Source: J089 sp964535735
GTDB lineage: Bacteria; Fidelibacterota; Marinisomatia; Marinisomatales; J089
Reading direction: 5' to 3'
Length of the DNA: 64,000 nt
Assembly (NCBI GenBank): GCA_964535735.1
Contig: CAZHTM010000001.1
Location: forward strand, 174,055 to 238,054
Part shown: in pieces, positions 25,263-32,792 of the stretch
Numbering within the stretch: position 1 is the first letter of the stretch
Layout: the number at the start of each line of letters is the position of its first letter
Translations under genes and position numbers: made by a program
The notes under the pieces: generated by a model
Seen by the model: the letters and a program-made list of their open reading frames with translations, nothing else
Database searches by the model: none
Told to the model about the DNA's origin: nothing

Positions 25263-25548
25263 TTATCGTCGATTACCGGGAGGCGTCTATTTGCCAGAGG
25301 ATAATCTGGACCAACTCAAGCGACGGCTTCGTCCCGGACAACGAGTGCGAAGTCGAGTTCTGGAACAATTGGGACGGAAACAAATCCTGCTTCGCGTCTG
25401 GAATTACAATATCCTTACCCATTCAGAATCGTCTTTTGAACCGGGGACGGAACTGACCTTGCTGGTGGAAGCGGTGGAGCCACGGTTTCAGTTCCGATTA
25501 ATTCGCGAACCAAAGGACCCGTCCAACGTCAACTTGGTGGTTGAATAA
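25249..25548 (+). CDS. Small beta-rich protein of unknown function
   Basis: A 99-residue protein with a pattern LKRRLRPGQRVRSRVLEQLG, QILLRVWNYNILTHSES, then PGTELTLLVEAVEPRFQFRL that looks like a single beta-barrel of OB or FliK-N-terminal type: glycine-proline turns between alternating hydrophobic strands. No signal peptide or membrane helix. The start overlaps the end of the previous gene by 14 bases. The domain pattern also recurs in the N-terminal parts of some hook-length control proteins, but this is a resemblance by eye, not an assignment. Confidence 0.6.
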   Translation: MGGYNYRRLPGGVYLPEDNLDQLKRRLRPGQRVRSRVLEQLGRKQILLRVWNYNILTHSESSFEPGTELTLLVEAVEPRFQFRLIREPKDPSNVNLVVE

Positions 25549-25552
25549 ACGC

Positions 25553-26824
25553 ATGGCAAAAAAACGAACATCCCCAAAATCATCTACTGCGTCTAGTTCG
25601 ACGTCTACGATGAATTCCGCACGTATTCAAGATTATCTTACCACAATCACCATTCTGGAAAGCCTTAGCGACCTGATTTTCATATTAAATACGGAAGGAG
25701 AAATCGAGTATATCAATCAAAGCGCTTTGGACATCATTGGAGAACCGATACAACGAGTAGCTGGAAAATATATTGATGAATTTTTAGTGGATTCGTCGGA
25801 AGAGTTGACGATTGATATCGAGTCTGAGGAGTATTCACCACCGAAGAAACTGATCGAAAAAATTAATACAGGAATTTTCCATGAAATCGAAGCGGCGGTG
25901 ATCTCCAAAGGACGTCTCGTTCCGGTGCTGGTAAATTTCAGCGTAATTCACGATCAGGAAGAGCCAGCCTACATCGTGGTCTCTGCTAAAGACATCTCCC
26001 AGAAAAAGCGAATTGAATATGAAGAGAAGGAACAACAACTGGAATCCATCTCAAGAGACCGTATTAGAGCTTTGGGAGAATTATCGGTGGGCTTAGTCCA
26101 TGAAATTACCCAACCGTTATCCACTCTCATGTTGAAACTGGATCTTACCCGAAAAAAAATTGCAGATCCAGGAGTGAAAATTGAGGACTTAGATAAATCG
26201 CTTGGGGAAATTGTGGGATTGGTCCAGAAAATGTCCAATATAATCCAAAATATTCGACGGTTTGCCCAACAGACGGAAGAGGATATGCTGGGGATTGTGA
26301 ATATTCGTGAAATTGTGGAAAACGCTGTATCTCTGGTTGATCATGAATTCAAACGACACATGATTAACATTCGCATCGACGCCGAGAAACAATTGTCCTA
26401 TGTTGTTGCCAATCCGCTATCGATTGAACAGGTCTTCGTCAATATTCTCTCCAATGCTAAAGACGCTTTTGAGAGTTTGGATGCCCAATTAGACGCAAAG
26501 AAGCCAAAGAAAAAGTTAGTCATTATTCGGCTGAAGGAGAAAAAAGGTAAATGGGTTGAAATCCAGTTTATAGATAATGCTGGGGGCATTAATAAGAATA
26601 TCTTGGATCGAATTTTTGATCCCTTCTTCACAACGCATCCTTACAAAAGCAACACCGGGATGGGATTATCGATTGCTAAAAAGATCATTCAAGCTCTTGG
26701 AGGCGATATTCATGTTCGTGTGAAGGAAGAGGAAGGTACTCAATTCGTTGTACGAATTCCGCTAACCAAAAGCGATGAAAAAACGTTTTTAAAAAACCTT
26801 ATTGAAATCCATCACCAGAAATAA
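25553..26824 (+). CDS. PAS-domain sensor histidine kinase
   Basis: A soluble two-component sensor kinase: a Ser/Thr-rich start, a PAS domain (about residues 30-165, LESLSDLIFILNTEGEIEYI), a HisKA domain with phosphoacceptor His183 in GELSVGLVHEITQPLSTLML, and a complete HATPase domain with N box NILSNAKDAF, G1 DNAGGI and G2 GMGLSIAKKI. No membrane segments are visible. I prefer ATG 25553 to a TTG 12 bases upstream. It lies with a second kinase-like gene directly before a sigma-54 promoter, so a FlrB/FleS-like role as activator kinase for middle flagellar genes is an attractive inference; its response regulator is not in the window. Confidence 0.88.
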   Translation: MAKKRTSPKSSTASSSTSTMNSARIQDYLTTITILESLSDLIFILNTEGEIEYINQSALDIIGEPIQRVAGKYIDEFLVDSSEELTIDIESEEYSPPKKLIEKINTGIFHEIEAAVISKGRLVPVLVNFSVIHDQEEPAYIVVSAKDISQKKRIEYEEKEQQLESISRDRIRALGELSVGLVHEITQPLSTLMLKLDLTRKKIADPGVKIEDLDKSLGEIVGLVQKMSNIIQNIRRFAQQTEEDMLGIVNIREIVENAVSLVDHEFKRHMINIRIDAEKQLSYVVANPLSIEQVFVNILSNAKDAFESLDAQLDAKKPKKKLVIIRLKEKKGKWVEIQFIDNAGGINKNILDRIFDPFFTTHPYKSNTGMGLSIAKKIIQALGGDIHVRVKEEEGTQFVVRIPLTKSDEKTFLKNLIEIHHQK

Positions 26825-27645
26825 TGTCTAAATTATCCACAGAGCAGTTAGCTCAAACTGTAATCTTGTTACAGAAAATCGGCCGGCCTGATGAAGTCTA
26901 TGAAGCGATTTTTGACTTGCTCCGTTCGGTAGTGGATTTCGATGCCGCTACCCTCTTTGAGAAACAGGCGGAAACACAAGAATTAACCGTTGCTCATCAA
27001 TATGGAGAGCAAGTGGTGGACCTGGCTCCTGAAGTCGAATTAGACGCCGGTAGTGGACTTAGCGCGTGGATTTGCCGTCAAAAGGCCCCGGTCATATTGG
27101 AATCCATTGCCAAATCCCGTGCTGGGCGGTATTATCAAATCAATTCTTTTGTTGCGCTTCCTCTATGGGCCAAAGATGAATTTTTAGGCGTATTGAATTT
27201 TGCCCACCATAAGTCCGGGATGTATTCCAAAGAACTGAAATCTGATTTCCAGGTGGTCGCTAACCAGTTGGCGTTAGCGATGGAGCGAATTCGATTGCAG
27301 AATACCATCCAGCAGCAAAACGAGCAGTTACGAGCAGCGCTTCAAGAGTTGAAAAACACCCAGCAACAACTCATCGATAAAGAACGATTGGCCGCTGTTG
27401 GCGAGATTGTGATTACGGTTAATCATGAAATTAATAACCCTTTAACGGCCATTATGGGAGCGGCTGATTTGGCCCAGGTCATGTTGGGAATGAATCAACC
27501 GGAAAAAGTGGGAAAACATCTGACCATGATCCTGGAATCGGCCAATCGTATCAAACGGATCACTGAAAAAATTTCCGCTCTAAAAAAAGCCAAAGCCATA
27601 CCGTATGTAGGGGATTATTCCATGTTGGAAATTCCCTCCGACTGA
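26824..27645 (+). CDS. GAF-HisKA protein lacking the ATPase domain
   Basis: The 273-residue protein has a GAF domain (about residues 15-155, FDLLRSVVDFDAATLFEKQA through LALAMERI), a coiled coil (NTIQQQNEQLRAALQELKNT) and a HisKA-type dimerisation helix with GEIVITVNHEINNPLTAIMG, His201 being the candidate phosphoacceptor. It then stops 70 residues later (KAIPYVGDYSMLEIPSD) with none of the N, G1, F or G2 boxes of an ATPase domain. It is not followed by a frame that could supply one. It overlaps the kinase upstream by one base, so it could be phosphorylated by, or form heterodimers with, that kinase. Confidence 0.85.
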   Translation: MSKLSTEQLAQTVILLQKIGRPDEVYEAIFDLLRSVVDFDAATLFEKQAETQELTVAHQYGEQVVDLAPEVELDAGSGLSAWICRQKAPVILESIAKSRAGRYYQINSFVALPLWAKDEFLGVLNFAHHKSGMYSKELKSDFQVVANQLALAMERIRLQNTIQQQNEQLRAALQELKNTQQQLIDKERLAAVGEIVITVNHEINNPLTAIMGAADLAQVMLGMNQPEKVGKHLTMILESANRIKRITEKISALKKAKAIPYVGDYSMLEIPSD

Positions 27646-27824
27646 AGCCGGAAATATTTTCTTTCTCGCGCCAGAATTTTCCACTACCGTCTAATAATTC
27701 CGCAGGTCTTTTATCGCGTCATCTATTACTAAAAATCCCTTATCTGCTAATATATAGTTATCTATAGAAATACCATTCCCAGATAGAGAAATCTTTTATT
27801 GTTGTTGGGGGCCAGGACTGTTTG

Positions 27825-27840
27825 TGGCATTGAGTTTGCA
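27825..27840 (+). promoter_or_regulatory. Sigma-54 promoter upstream of flgF
   Basis: TGGCATT-GAGT-TTGCA carries both the -24 TGG-CA and -12 TTGCA elements at the exact spacing (GG to GC 10 bases). Transcription would start near 27851, some 17 bases before the flgF ATG at 27868. It is in the only sizable gap (222 bases) between the kinase genes and flgF. Two copies of TTATCT (27740-27745 and 27758-27763) lie about 70-90 bases upstream and could belong to an activator site. An NtrC-type activator is required by sigma-54 and must be encoded elsewhere. Confidence 0.75.
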
Positions 27841-27867
27841 TCATCAGTGACAAAAAAACGCCAATCC

Positions 27868-28578
27868 ATGAATATCGAACTCAAAGCACTCATGGCCAAT
27901 ATGGCCGGATTAATGCGAAAAAATGATATATTAGCCAATAATTTGGCCAACGTCAACACCAACGGGTTTAAACGGGATGTGTTGTTCTCTGAAGTTCTGA
28001 AGGAGGAATCAGATATAAAACAGAAGCTCTCCATGCTGACTGATTTTTCCCAGGGTTCATTAACACAGACCAATAACCCGTTGGACGTGGCCATTTCAGG
28101 GAATGGATTTTTTGTAGTAGAGACCGACCGCGGAGAAGCACTTACCCGAAATGGTCATTTTTTAGTGGACGCCTCCGGTGCATTGATGACCAGCAGCGGT
28201 AATTTTGTTTTAAGTGACACCGGCCATGTTTTTGTAACGACCGATGGCGTGAATACTGGAGAAATATCCATCACCCAATCTGGTGAGGTGTTTGTGGACG
28301 GCGAATCCAGAGGTCGCTTACGGATTGTAGATGTAGATGATCCGAAGAAACTGGAGAAGTATGGGGAATCCTTGTTTATTACCGAAGATGGAAATATCCG
28401 CGACATGGACAATCCTGTCATTCTCCAAGGGAATTTAGAAGAAGCGAATGTAAATCCAGTAAATGAGTTGGTAAGTCTCATTGAAATTCAACGGCAATTT
28501 GAAAGTTCACAACGAGCCATCAAAACAATCAACGAAGCGTTAGGCAAAACCGCCAATGAAGTGGGCCGATACCGCTAA
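27868..28578 (+). CDS. flgF: Flagellar basal-body rod protein FlgF
   Basis: Proximal rod protein of the FlgF/FlgG family. The N-terminal signature is NDILANNLANVNTNGFKRDV (about residues 20-39) and the C-terminal core is VNELVSLIEIQRQFESSQRA. In between, the characteristic motif GNGFFVVETDRGEALTRNGH is present. I set the start at ATG 27868; an upstream in-frame ATG at 27799 would add 23 residues encoded across the sigma-54 promoter and is not credible. At 236 residues it matches FlgF. It is the first gene of the rod-ring-junction operon. Confidence 0.93.
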   Translation: MNIELKALMANMAGLMRKNDILANNLANVNTNGFKRDVLFSEVLKEESDIKQKLSMLTDFSQGSLTQTNNPLDVAISGNGFFVVETDRGEALTRNGHFLVDASGALMTSSGNFVLSDTGHVFVTTDGVNTGEISITQSGEVFVDGESRGRLRIVDVDDPKKLEKYGESLFITEDGNIRDMDNPVILQGNLEEANVNPVNELVSLIEIQRQFESSQRAIKTINEALGKTANEVGRYR

Positions 28579-28592
28579 AAAGGGAGGAAGGC

Positions 28593-29381
28593 ATGATTAA
28601 AGCATTACGAACAGCAGCTTTAGGGATGGCAGGACAGCAGTTGAATGTGGACACCATTGCGAATAACCTGGCCAATGTCAATACTACCGGTTATAAAAAG
28701 ACATCGGTGGAATTCCAAGATTTGTTGTACGAGACCATTCAATCTGGGAGCTCTGAAGGTCAGCAGGGCTATGAAAAACCGGCAGAGATTCAAGTGGGCA
28801 TGGGAAATAAACCAGTGTCCACCTTCCGTTCCTTCTCCCAGGGCGCTATTCAGCAAACCGGTAATTCTCTGGACATCGCCATTAGTGGACGTGGCTTTTT
28901 ACAAGTACAACGACAGGATGGTACCTACGCCTATACCCGCGACGGTGAATTGCGGGTTAATTCCAATGGCGAATTGGTCAATTCTTCCGGTTTGAAGTTT
29001 TATCCGGAGATCAGCATACCTGAAGGGGTTACGGCGATTAACATCAGTGAAGATGGTGTCGTCAGTGTTATGTATCACGGTGTCGCTGAACCGGAAGAGG
29101 TGGGACAGATAGAACTGGTCACTTTCATGAATCCAGCGGGTTTGAGAGCAATTGGTGGAAACCTCTTTGAAGCCACCGAAGCATCTGGGGATCCCGTGTA
29201 TGGCCTTCCCGGTGAAGAAAACTTTGGGTCGATTTATCAGGGCTATCTTGAAAAATCCAATGTAGATGTGGTTCAGGAAATGATCAATCTGATCGTTTCT
29301 CAACGGGCCTATGAAATCAACTCAAAAGCAGTGAAAACATCGGATGAGCTCTTAGCTATCGCCAATAATATCAAGAGATAA
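28593..29381 (+). CDS. flgG: Flagellar distal rod protein FlgG
   Basis: Distal rod subunit, 262 residues, the typical length. N-terminal block: AALGMAGQQLNVDTIANNLA and NVNTTGYKKTSVEFQDLLYE, the latter including the YKK-SxxFQDLxYE pattern that separates FlgG from FlgF. The middle has GRGFLQVQRQDGTYAYTRDG and the C-terminus NVDVVQEMINLIVSQRAYEI. An AGGGAGG ribosome-binding site supports the start. It is followed by flgA after 7 bases. Confidence 0.97.
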   Translation: MIKALRTAALGMAGQQLNVDTIANNLANVNTTGYKKTSVEFQDLLYETIQSGSSEGQQGYEKPAEIQVGMGNKPVSTFRSFSQGAIQQTGNSLDIAISGRGFLQVQRQDGTYAYTRDGELRVNSNGELVNSSGLKFYPEISIPEGVTAINISEDGVVSVMYHGVAEPEEVGQIELVTFMNPAGLRAIGGNLFEATEASGDPVYGLPGEENFGSIYQGYLEKSNVDVVQEMINLIVSQRAYEINSKAVKTSDELLAIANNIKR

Positions 29382-29388
29382 ACTTCCT

Positions 29389-30081
29389 GTGTTAAAGCGT
29401 ATAATTCTGGTAATACTTTTTGGATTTAGCCTTACTCTGGCTGAAACTATTAGCCAAGAGGAGATCCAAGCGGCTATTACCAATCATTACGCCACTCAGT
29501 TTGATGTGAATCCTTCAGATGTTCACATTTCGATGCTCCACTCATTTAAACCCCGCACGTTTCAGGAACCGGTGACATTGCTCGTAGATCCGACCAATTC
29601 GTTACCGGATGTGGGTTACCAAACAGTGTGGGTGGAATTCCGACAACAAAAACGTTTAGTTGATCGGGTATTACTCTCAATAAAAGTGGGATTGGAAATG
29701 GATGTGGAAGTGGCGAAAGTTCGCATTCCCCGACATAAGCCAATCTCTCCTGATCAACTTGAAGTCAAACATCAACTTATAACCGAATCCTATCACCAGA
29801 TAGTCTCTCCTGAAGATGATATTTCTTCGTATGTGACCAGCCGAGTAATCCCCGCAGGCGCTGTAATATTGAAAAAATATCTTCGTGAACCACCGGTTGT
29901 CTGGAAAGAAAGTCCCGTCCGGGTTCAGATCATTTCCGGCGCTCTTGTGCTGGAAACAAATGGCATTTCCAAAAAAGACGGCATGGTGGGTGATCGTGTG
30001 CATGTACTATGTCCAACTACAGGCAAACGGCTCACTGGGATTGTGAAATCACCAGATTTAGTGGTGGTGGAGTTACACTGA
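29389..30081 (+). CDS. flgA: Flagellar P-ring assembly chaperone FlgA
   Basis: FlgA is a periplasmic chaperone needed for P-ring formation. The 230-residue protein starts at a GTG with a signal peptide (about residues 1-18, LKRIILVILFGFSLTLAETI). The C-terminal region holds the SAF-like domain with YVTSRVIPAGAVILKKYLRE and the closing block VQIISGALVLETNGISKKDG through GKRLTGIVKSPDLVVVEL. It lies between flgG and the ring genes flgH and flgI, as is usual. Confidence 0.92.
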   Translation: MLKRIILVILFGFSLTLAETISQEEIQAAITNHYATQFDVNPSDVHISMLHSFKPRTFQEPVTLLVDPTNSLPDVGYQTVWVEFRQQKRLVDRVLLSIKVGLEMDVEVAKVRIPRHKPISPDQLEVKHQLITESYHQIVSPEDDISSYVTSRVIPAGAVILKKYLREPPVVWKESPVRVQIISGALVLETNGISKKDGMVGDRVHVLCPTTGKRLTGIVKSPDLVVVELH

Positions 30082-30088
30082 GGTTATT

Positions 30089-30697
30089 ATGCAAAAAGTA
30101 ATCATCACTCTGATGCTTCCTGTCTGGCTCCTGGCTCAATCCATGAATACGCACGCCAATTCCCTGTATGCCGATGTAAAGGCCCACAATGTGGGGGATG
30201 TGGTGATGGTGCTCGTATCGGAAACAGCCAATGCTGCCCAGGAATCGAAAGTGAATAACTCTTCAAAATCCAGTGTCTCTGCAAATGGAGGCGTTACGGG
30301 CAATTTAACATCTTTTCTGCCACTCTTCGGCGCTTCCACGGATTTGGCCAATACGCATAACGGGTCGGCAGGAGTTCAACAAAAAGAACAATTGACCGGG
30401 AAAATCACAGCCACCATTGTTGAAATTCTGGACAATGGTATGTTGAAGATTGAAGGGGACCGCATCGTTGAGGTCAACGGCGAAAAAAATCGTATGCATC
30501 TGGAAGGGCTGGTCCGATCCCGCGATATAGGGACGGATAACACCGTGTATTCCTACAACATTGCCAATGCGAAGATTATTTATAAAAAGGACAATTTTGG
30601 TGCGAAAATTGCAAAGCCGGGAAAAATCCAACGTCTCACGACCCTCACGGTAGCGCTGGGACTGATGGGATTAGCCATTGCGGGGAAATCGCTATGA
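30089..30697 (+). CDS. flgH: Flagellar L-ring protein FlgH (no lipobox)
   Basis: FlgH forms the outer-membrane L-ring bushing. Core motifs are AHNVGDVVMVLVSETANAAQ (about residues 33-52) and the C-terminal VNGEKNRMHLEGLVRSRDIG, both diagnostic. The protein has an N-terminal hydrophobic segment (IITLMLPVWLLAQS) but contains no cysteine at all, so it cannot be a lipoprotein in the way enteric FlgH is. It ends with a hydrophobic tail LTVALGLMGLAIAGKSL. The 202-residue length is slightly short. It overlaps flgI by 4 bases. Confidence 0.93.
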   Translation: MQKVIITLMLPVWLLAQSMNTHANSLYADVKAHNVGDVVMVLVSETANAAQESKVNNSSKSSVSANGGVTGNLTSFLPLFGASTDLANTHNGSAGVQQKEQLTGKITATIVEILDNGMLKIEGDRIVEVNGEKNRMHLEGLVRSRDIGTDNTVYSYNIANAKIIYKKDNFGAKIAKPGKIQRLTTLTVALGLMGLAIAGKSL

Positions 30698-31857
30698 AAT
30701 CGCATCGGTTTACAGGGGCAATTTTAAGTTTGATTTTCCCAGCCTTGGTCCTGGGACAGGTGCGAATCAAAGATTTGGTAGCCATCGAAAACGCGCAGCA
30801 AGTTCCGTTGATCGGATACGGGTTGGTTGTGGGGCTGAATGGTACCGGTGATCGTGCCTCCAACTCAAGGGGAGCCGTTTTTACGGTTCAAACCATCTCA
30901 AACATGTTGGAACGATTTGGAATTACCGTCCCCAAAGGCCAACTCCGAACCCGAAATGTCGCGGCTGTAATGGTCACCGCCAAAACTCCCCTATTTGGTC
31001 GCGTAGGCAGTTCCTTTGATGTGACGGTATCCTCGCTTGGGGACGCCTCCAGTCTGGAAGGAGGTATCCTTTTGATGACGCCCCTGCTAGGCATTGATGG
31101 AACGTATTATGCCCAGGCTCAAGGACCTGTTTCTATCGGTGGATACAATATTGAAACGATTGCGGGAGAGAAGGTCCGGAAAAACCACGCTTTGGTCGGG
31201 AGGATACCCAATGGCGCCACCTTAGAAATGACCCTGGCTAATCAAGCATTCGATTTGACACAGCCTGTTCGCCTCCTGTTGCGTGATCCGGATTTTGTCA
31301 CCGCATCCAAAATTGCGGAAGAGATTAATATTTCATACAGCGGTTTACAGTCTAATCCCTCCGGCTTACTGGGATTAATCACCATCGCGCGCCCCGTAAG
31401 CGCCGGTGTTGTGGAATTAGCCCTTCCAGATTCTATTCAAAGTCAGGATGAAGCGGTATTCTTCATCGCCAGTGTCGAAACATTACGGGTGACGCCGGAC
31501 CGTGAAGCCAGGGTGGTAATCAATGAGCGCACAGGCACGGTGGTGGCTGGTGGGCAGGTAAAAATCGATGAAGTTATGATTTCCCATGGAAATCTTACCA
31601 TTCATACTGCCCAGCGACCGGTGATTTCACAACCACAGGCGCCGTTCAGTAATGCAGGGCAGACAGTGGTCGTGCCGGTCACTGAAACGTCCGTTACGGA
31701 AGAAACAGCCGCCACTGGAGTCATCCCAGCCACGACAACAGTAAGTGAACTGGCGCTGGCTCTGAATAAGCTTGGCTTAAAACCGCGTGATACTATTGCC
31801 ATTTTCCAGGCGATTAAAGAAGCAGGTGCCCTGAACGCTAAACTGATCATTATGTGA
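30694..31857 (+). CDS. flgI: Flagellar P-ring protein FlgI
   Basis: FlgI forms the P-ring around the rod in the peptidoglycan layer. The 387-residue protein has a signal peptide (about residues 1-22) followed by the nearly invariant start VRIKDLVAIENAQQVPLIGY, GLVVGLNGTGDR, and later LRTRNVAAVMVTAKTPLFGR and VVINERTGTVVAGGQVKIDE. The C-terminal block VSELALALNKLGLKPRDTIA is complete. Length is near family norm. It overlaps flgJ by 4 bases. Confidence 0.97.
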   Translation: MKSHRFTGAILSLIFPALVLGQVRIKDLVAIENAQQVPLIGYGLVVGLNGTGDRASNSRGAVFTVQTISNMLERFGITVPKGQLRTRNVAAVMVTAKTPLFGRVGSSFDVTVSSLGDASSLEGGILLMTPLLGIDGTYYAQAQGPVSIGGYNIETIAGEKVRKNHALVGRIPNGATLEMTLANQAFDLTQPVRLLLRDPDFVTASKIAEEINISYSGLQSNPSGLLGLITIARPVSAGVVELALPDSIQSQDEAVFFIASVETLRVTPDREARVVINERTGTVVAGGQVKIDEVMISHGNLTIHTAQRPVISQPQAPFSNAGQTVVVPVTETSVTEETAATGVIPATTTVSELALALNKLGLKPRDTIAIFQAIKEAGALNAKLIIM

Positions 31858-32270
31858 TGAATCCCATTGATAACATCCAGAATAAATCTACTGAGGTCCT
31901 GAACCTTAAGGATCGCCGTCCCATGGCGAAAGGTCAGGCGATCCCTCATGAAAAGGAAGCCCGGGACCTGGCACTTAAGAAGACGAGCCGCGATCTGGAA
32001 GCCACGTTTTTGACTTTCCTGGTAAAATCCATGGAAAAAACCGTTCCAAAGGGTGGCTTGACGGAATCGAAAAATTCCCTTTCGTCCATGATGTTTAGTT
32101 CAGTTATGGCAGAATCCATGGCCAAACAAGGGGGGATTGGGATTGCCGAAATGATTTATCGTTCCTTGAGTAACGGGAGTGAACTCCCCAGGTCAACATC
32201 GTCCCTGGAAGAATTATCTGATTATCAATTGAACGCATTGAGTTCTTCGTTGCTAACGGAGGATGAATGA
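31854..32270 (+). CDS. flgJ: Rod-binding protein FlgJ (single-domain form)
   Basis: The 138-residue protein is only the N-terminal rod-binding (rod-cap) domain of FlgJ: DLEATFLTFLVKSMEKTVPK (about residues 47-66), then SMMFSSVMAESMAKQGGIGI and AEMIYRSL. The C-terminal muramidase domain of enteric FlgJ is absent, as is common outside the Gammaproteobacteria, so a separate peptidoglycan hydrolase is expected elsewhere. It overlaps flgI and flgN by 4 bases on each side. Confidence 0.9.
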   Translation: MMNPIDNIQNKSTEVLNLKDRRPMAKGQAIPHEKEARDLALKKTSRDLEATFLTFLVKSMEKTVPKGGLTESKNSLSSMMFSSVMAESMAKQGGIGIAEMIYRSLSNGSELPRSTSSLEELSDYQLNALSSSLLTEDE

Positions 32271-32791
32271 ACGGTCACTTTTACTTCAATCAGGATCTAT
32301 TTGATCCGTTGATAACTGCGCTTGAAGAGGAAACCCGCATTTATCATCAGTTGGTCACCGTGATTCGAAAAAAACAACGCCAGATCATCAAAAGTGATTT
32401 AAATGCTCTTCGAGCCTGTGTTGCTGAAGAACAACAATTGCTTCAGCAAGCTAAAAGCGCGGAAAAGCATCGCAAGCACCTGGTGAATACGATTGCGCTT
32501 ACCAAAGAATTGAGCACCGATTCGCCATCGTTAGTAGACTTAATCCTGGTCGCGCCGGAACCCTATTCCACTCAGTTAAAACATCTCCGAAAACAGATTC
32601 ATGGAGAATTAAATGCCATGGTGACCGTCAACCGGGAAAATGATTTACTGTTGAATACATCGCTTAACCATGTCAGGGGAATGGTGCAATTATTCCTCAG
32701 TGTCAATGATGACGCCCCCTCCACATATACACCTCAAGGAACGGTGGATACCCGGGATATTTCCAATCAGGTTGTGGATTGCAGGATCTAG
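32267..32791 (+). CDS. flgN: Export chaperone FlgN for hook-junction proteins
   Basis: FlgN binds FlgK and FlgL in the cytoplasm before export. The 174-residue protein is predominantly coiled coil (LITALEEETRIYHQLVTVIR, then KQRQIIKSDLNALRACVAEE), has the FlgN pattern 'E-x-x-x-Y-x-x-L' near the start, and ends with TYTPQGTVDTRD and VVDCRI, typical of the family's short C-terminal segment. Position immediately before flgK supports the call strongly. It ends 1 base before flgK. Confidence 0.87.
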   Translation: MNGHFYFNQDLFDPLITALEEETRIYHQLVTVIRKKQRQIIKSDLNALRACVAEEQQLLQQAKSAEKHRKHLVNTIALTKELSTDSPSLVDLILVAPEPYSTQLKHLRKQIHGELNAMVTVNRENDLLLNTSLNHVRGMVQLFLSVNDDAPSTYTPQGTVDTRDISNQVVDCRI

Positions 32792-32792
32792 C

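Noticed and set aside
27799..27867. Upstream ATG giving flgF 23 more residues
   Set aside because: The extra codons run through the sigma-54 promoter and do not resemble the FlgF N-terminus, which begins properly at 27868.
32670..32792. Longer flgK frame beginning inside flgN
   Set aside because: The FlgK family start (MGIIDITN) lies at 32793 and has its own ribosome-binding site; the upstream part is in the flgN gene.
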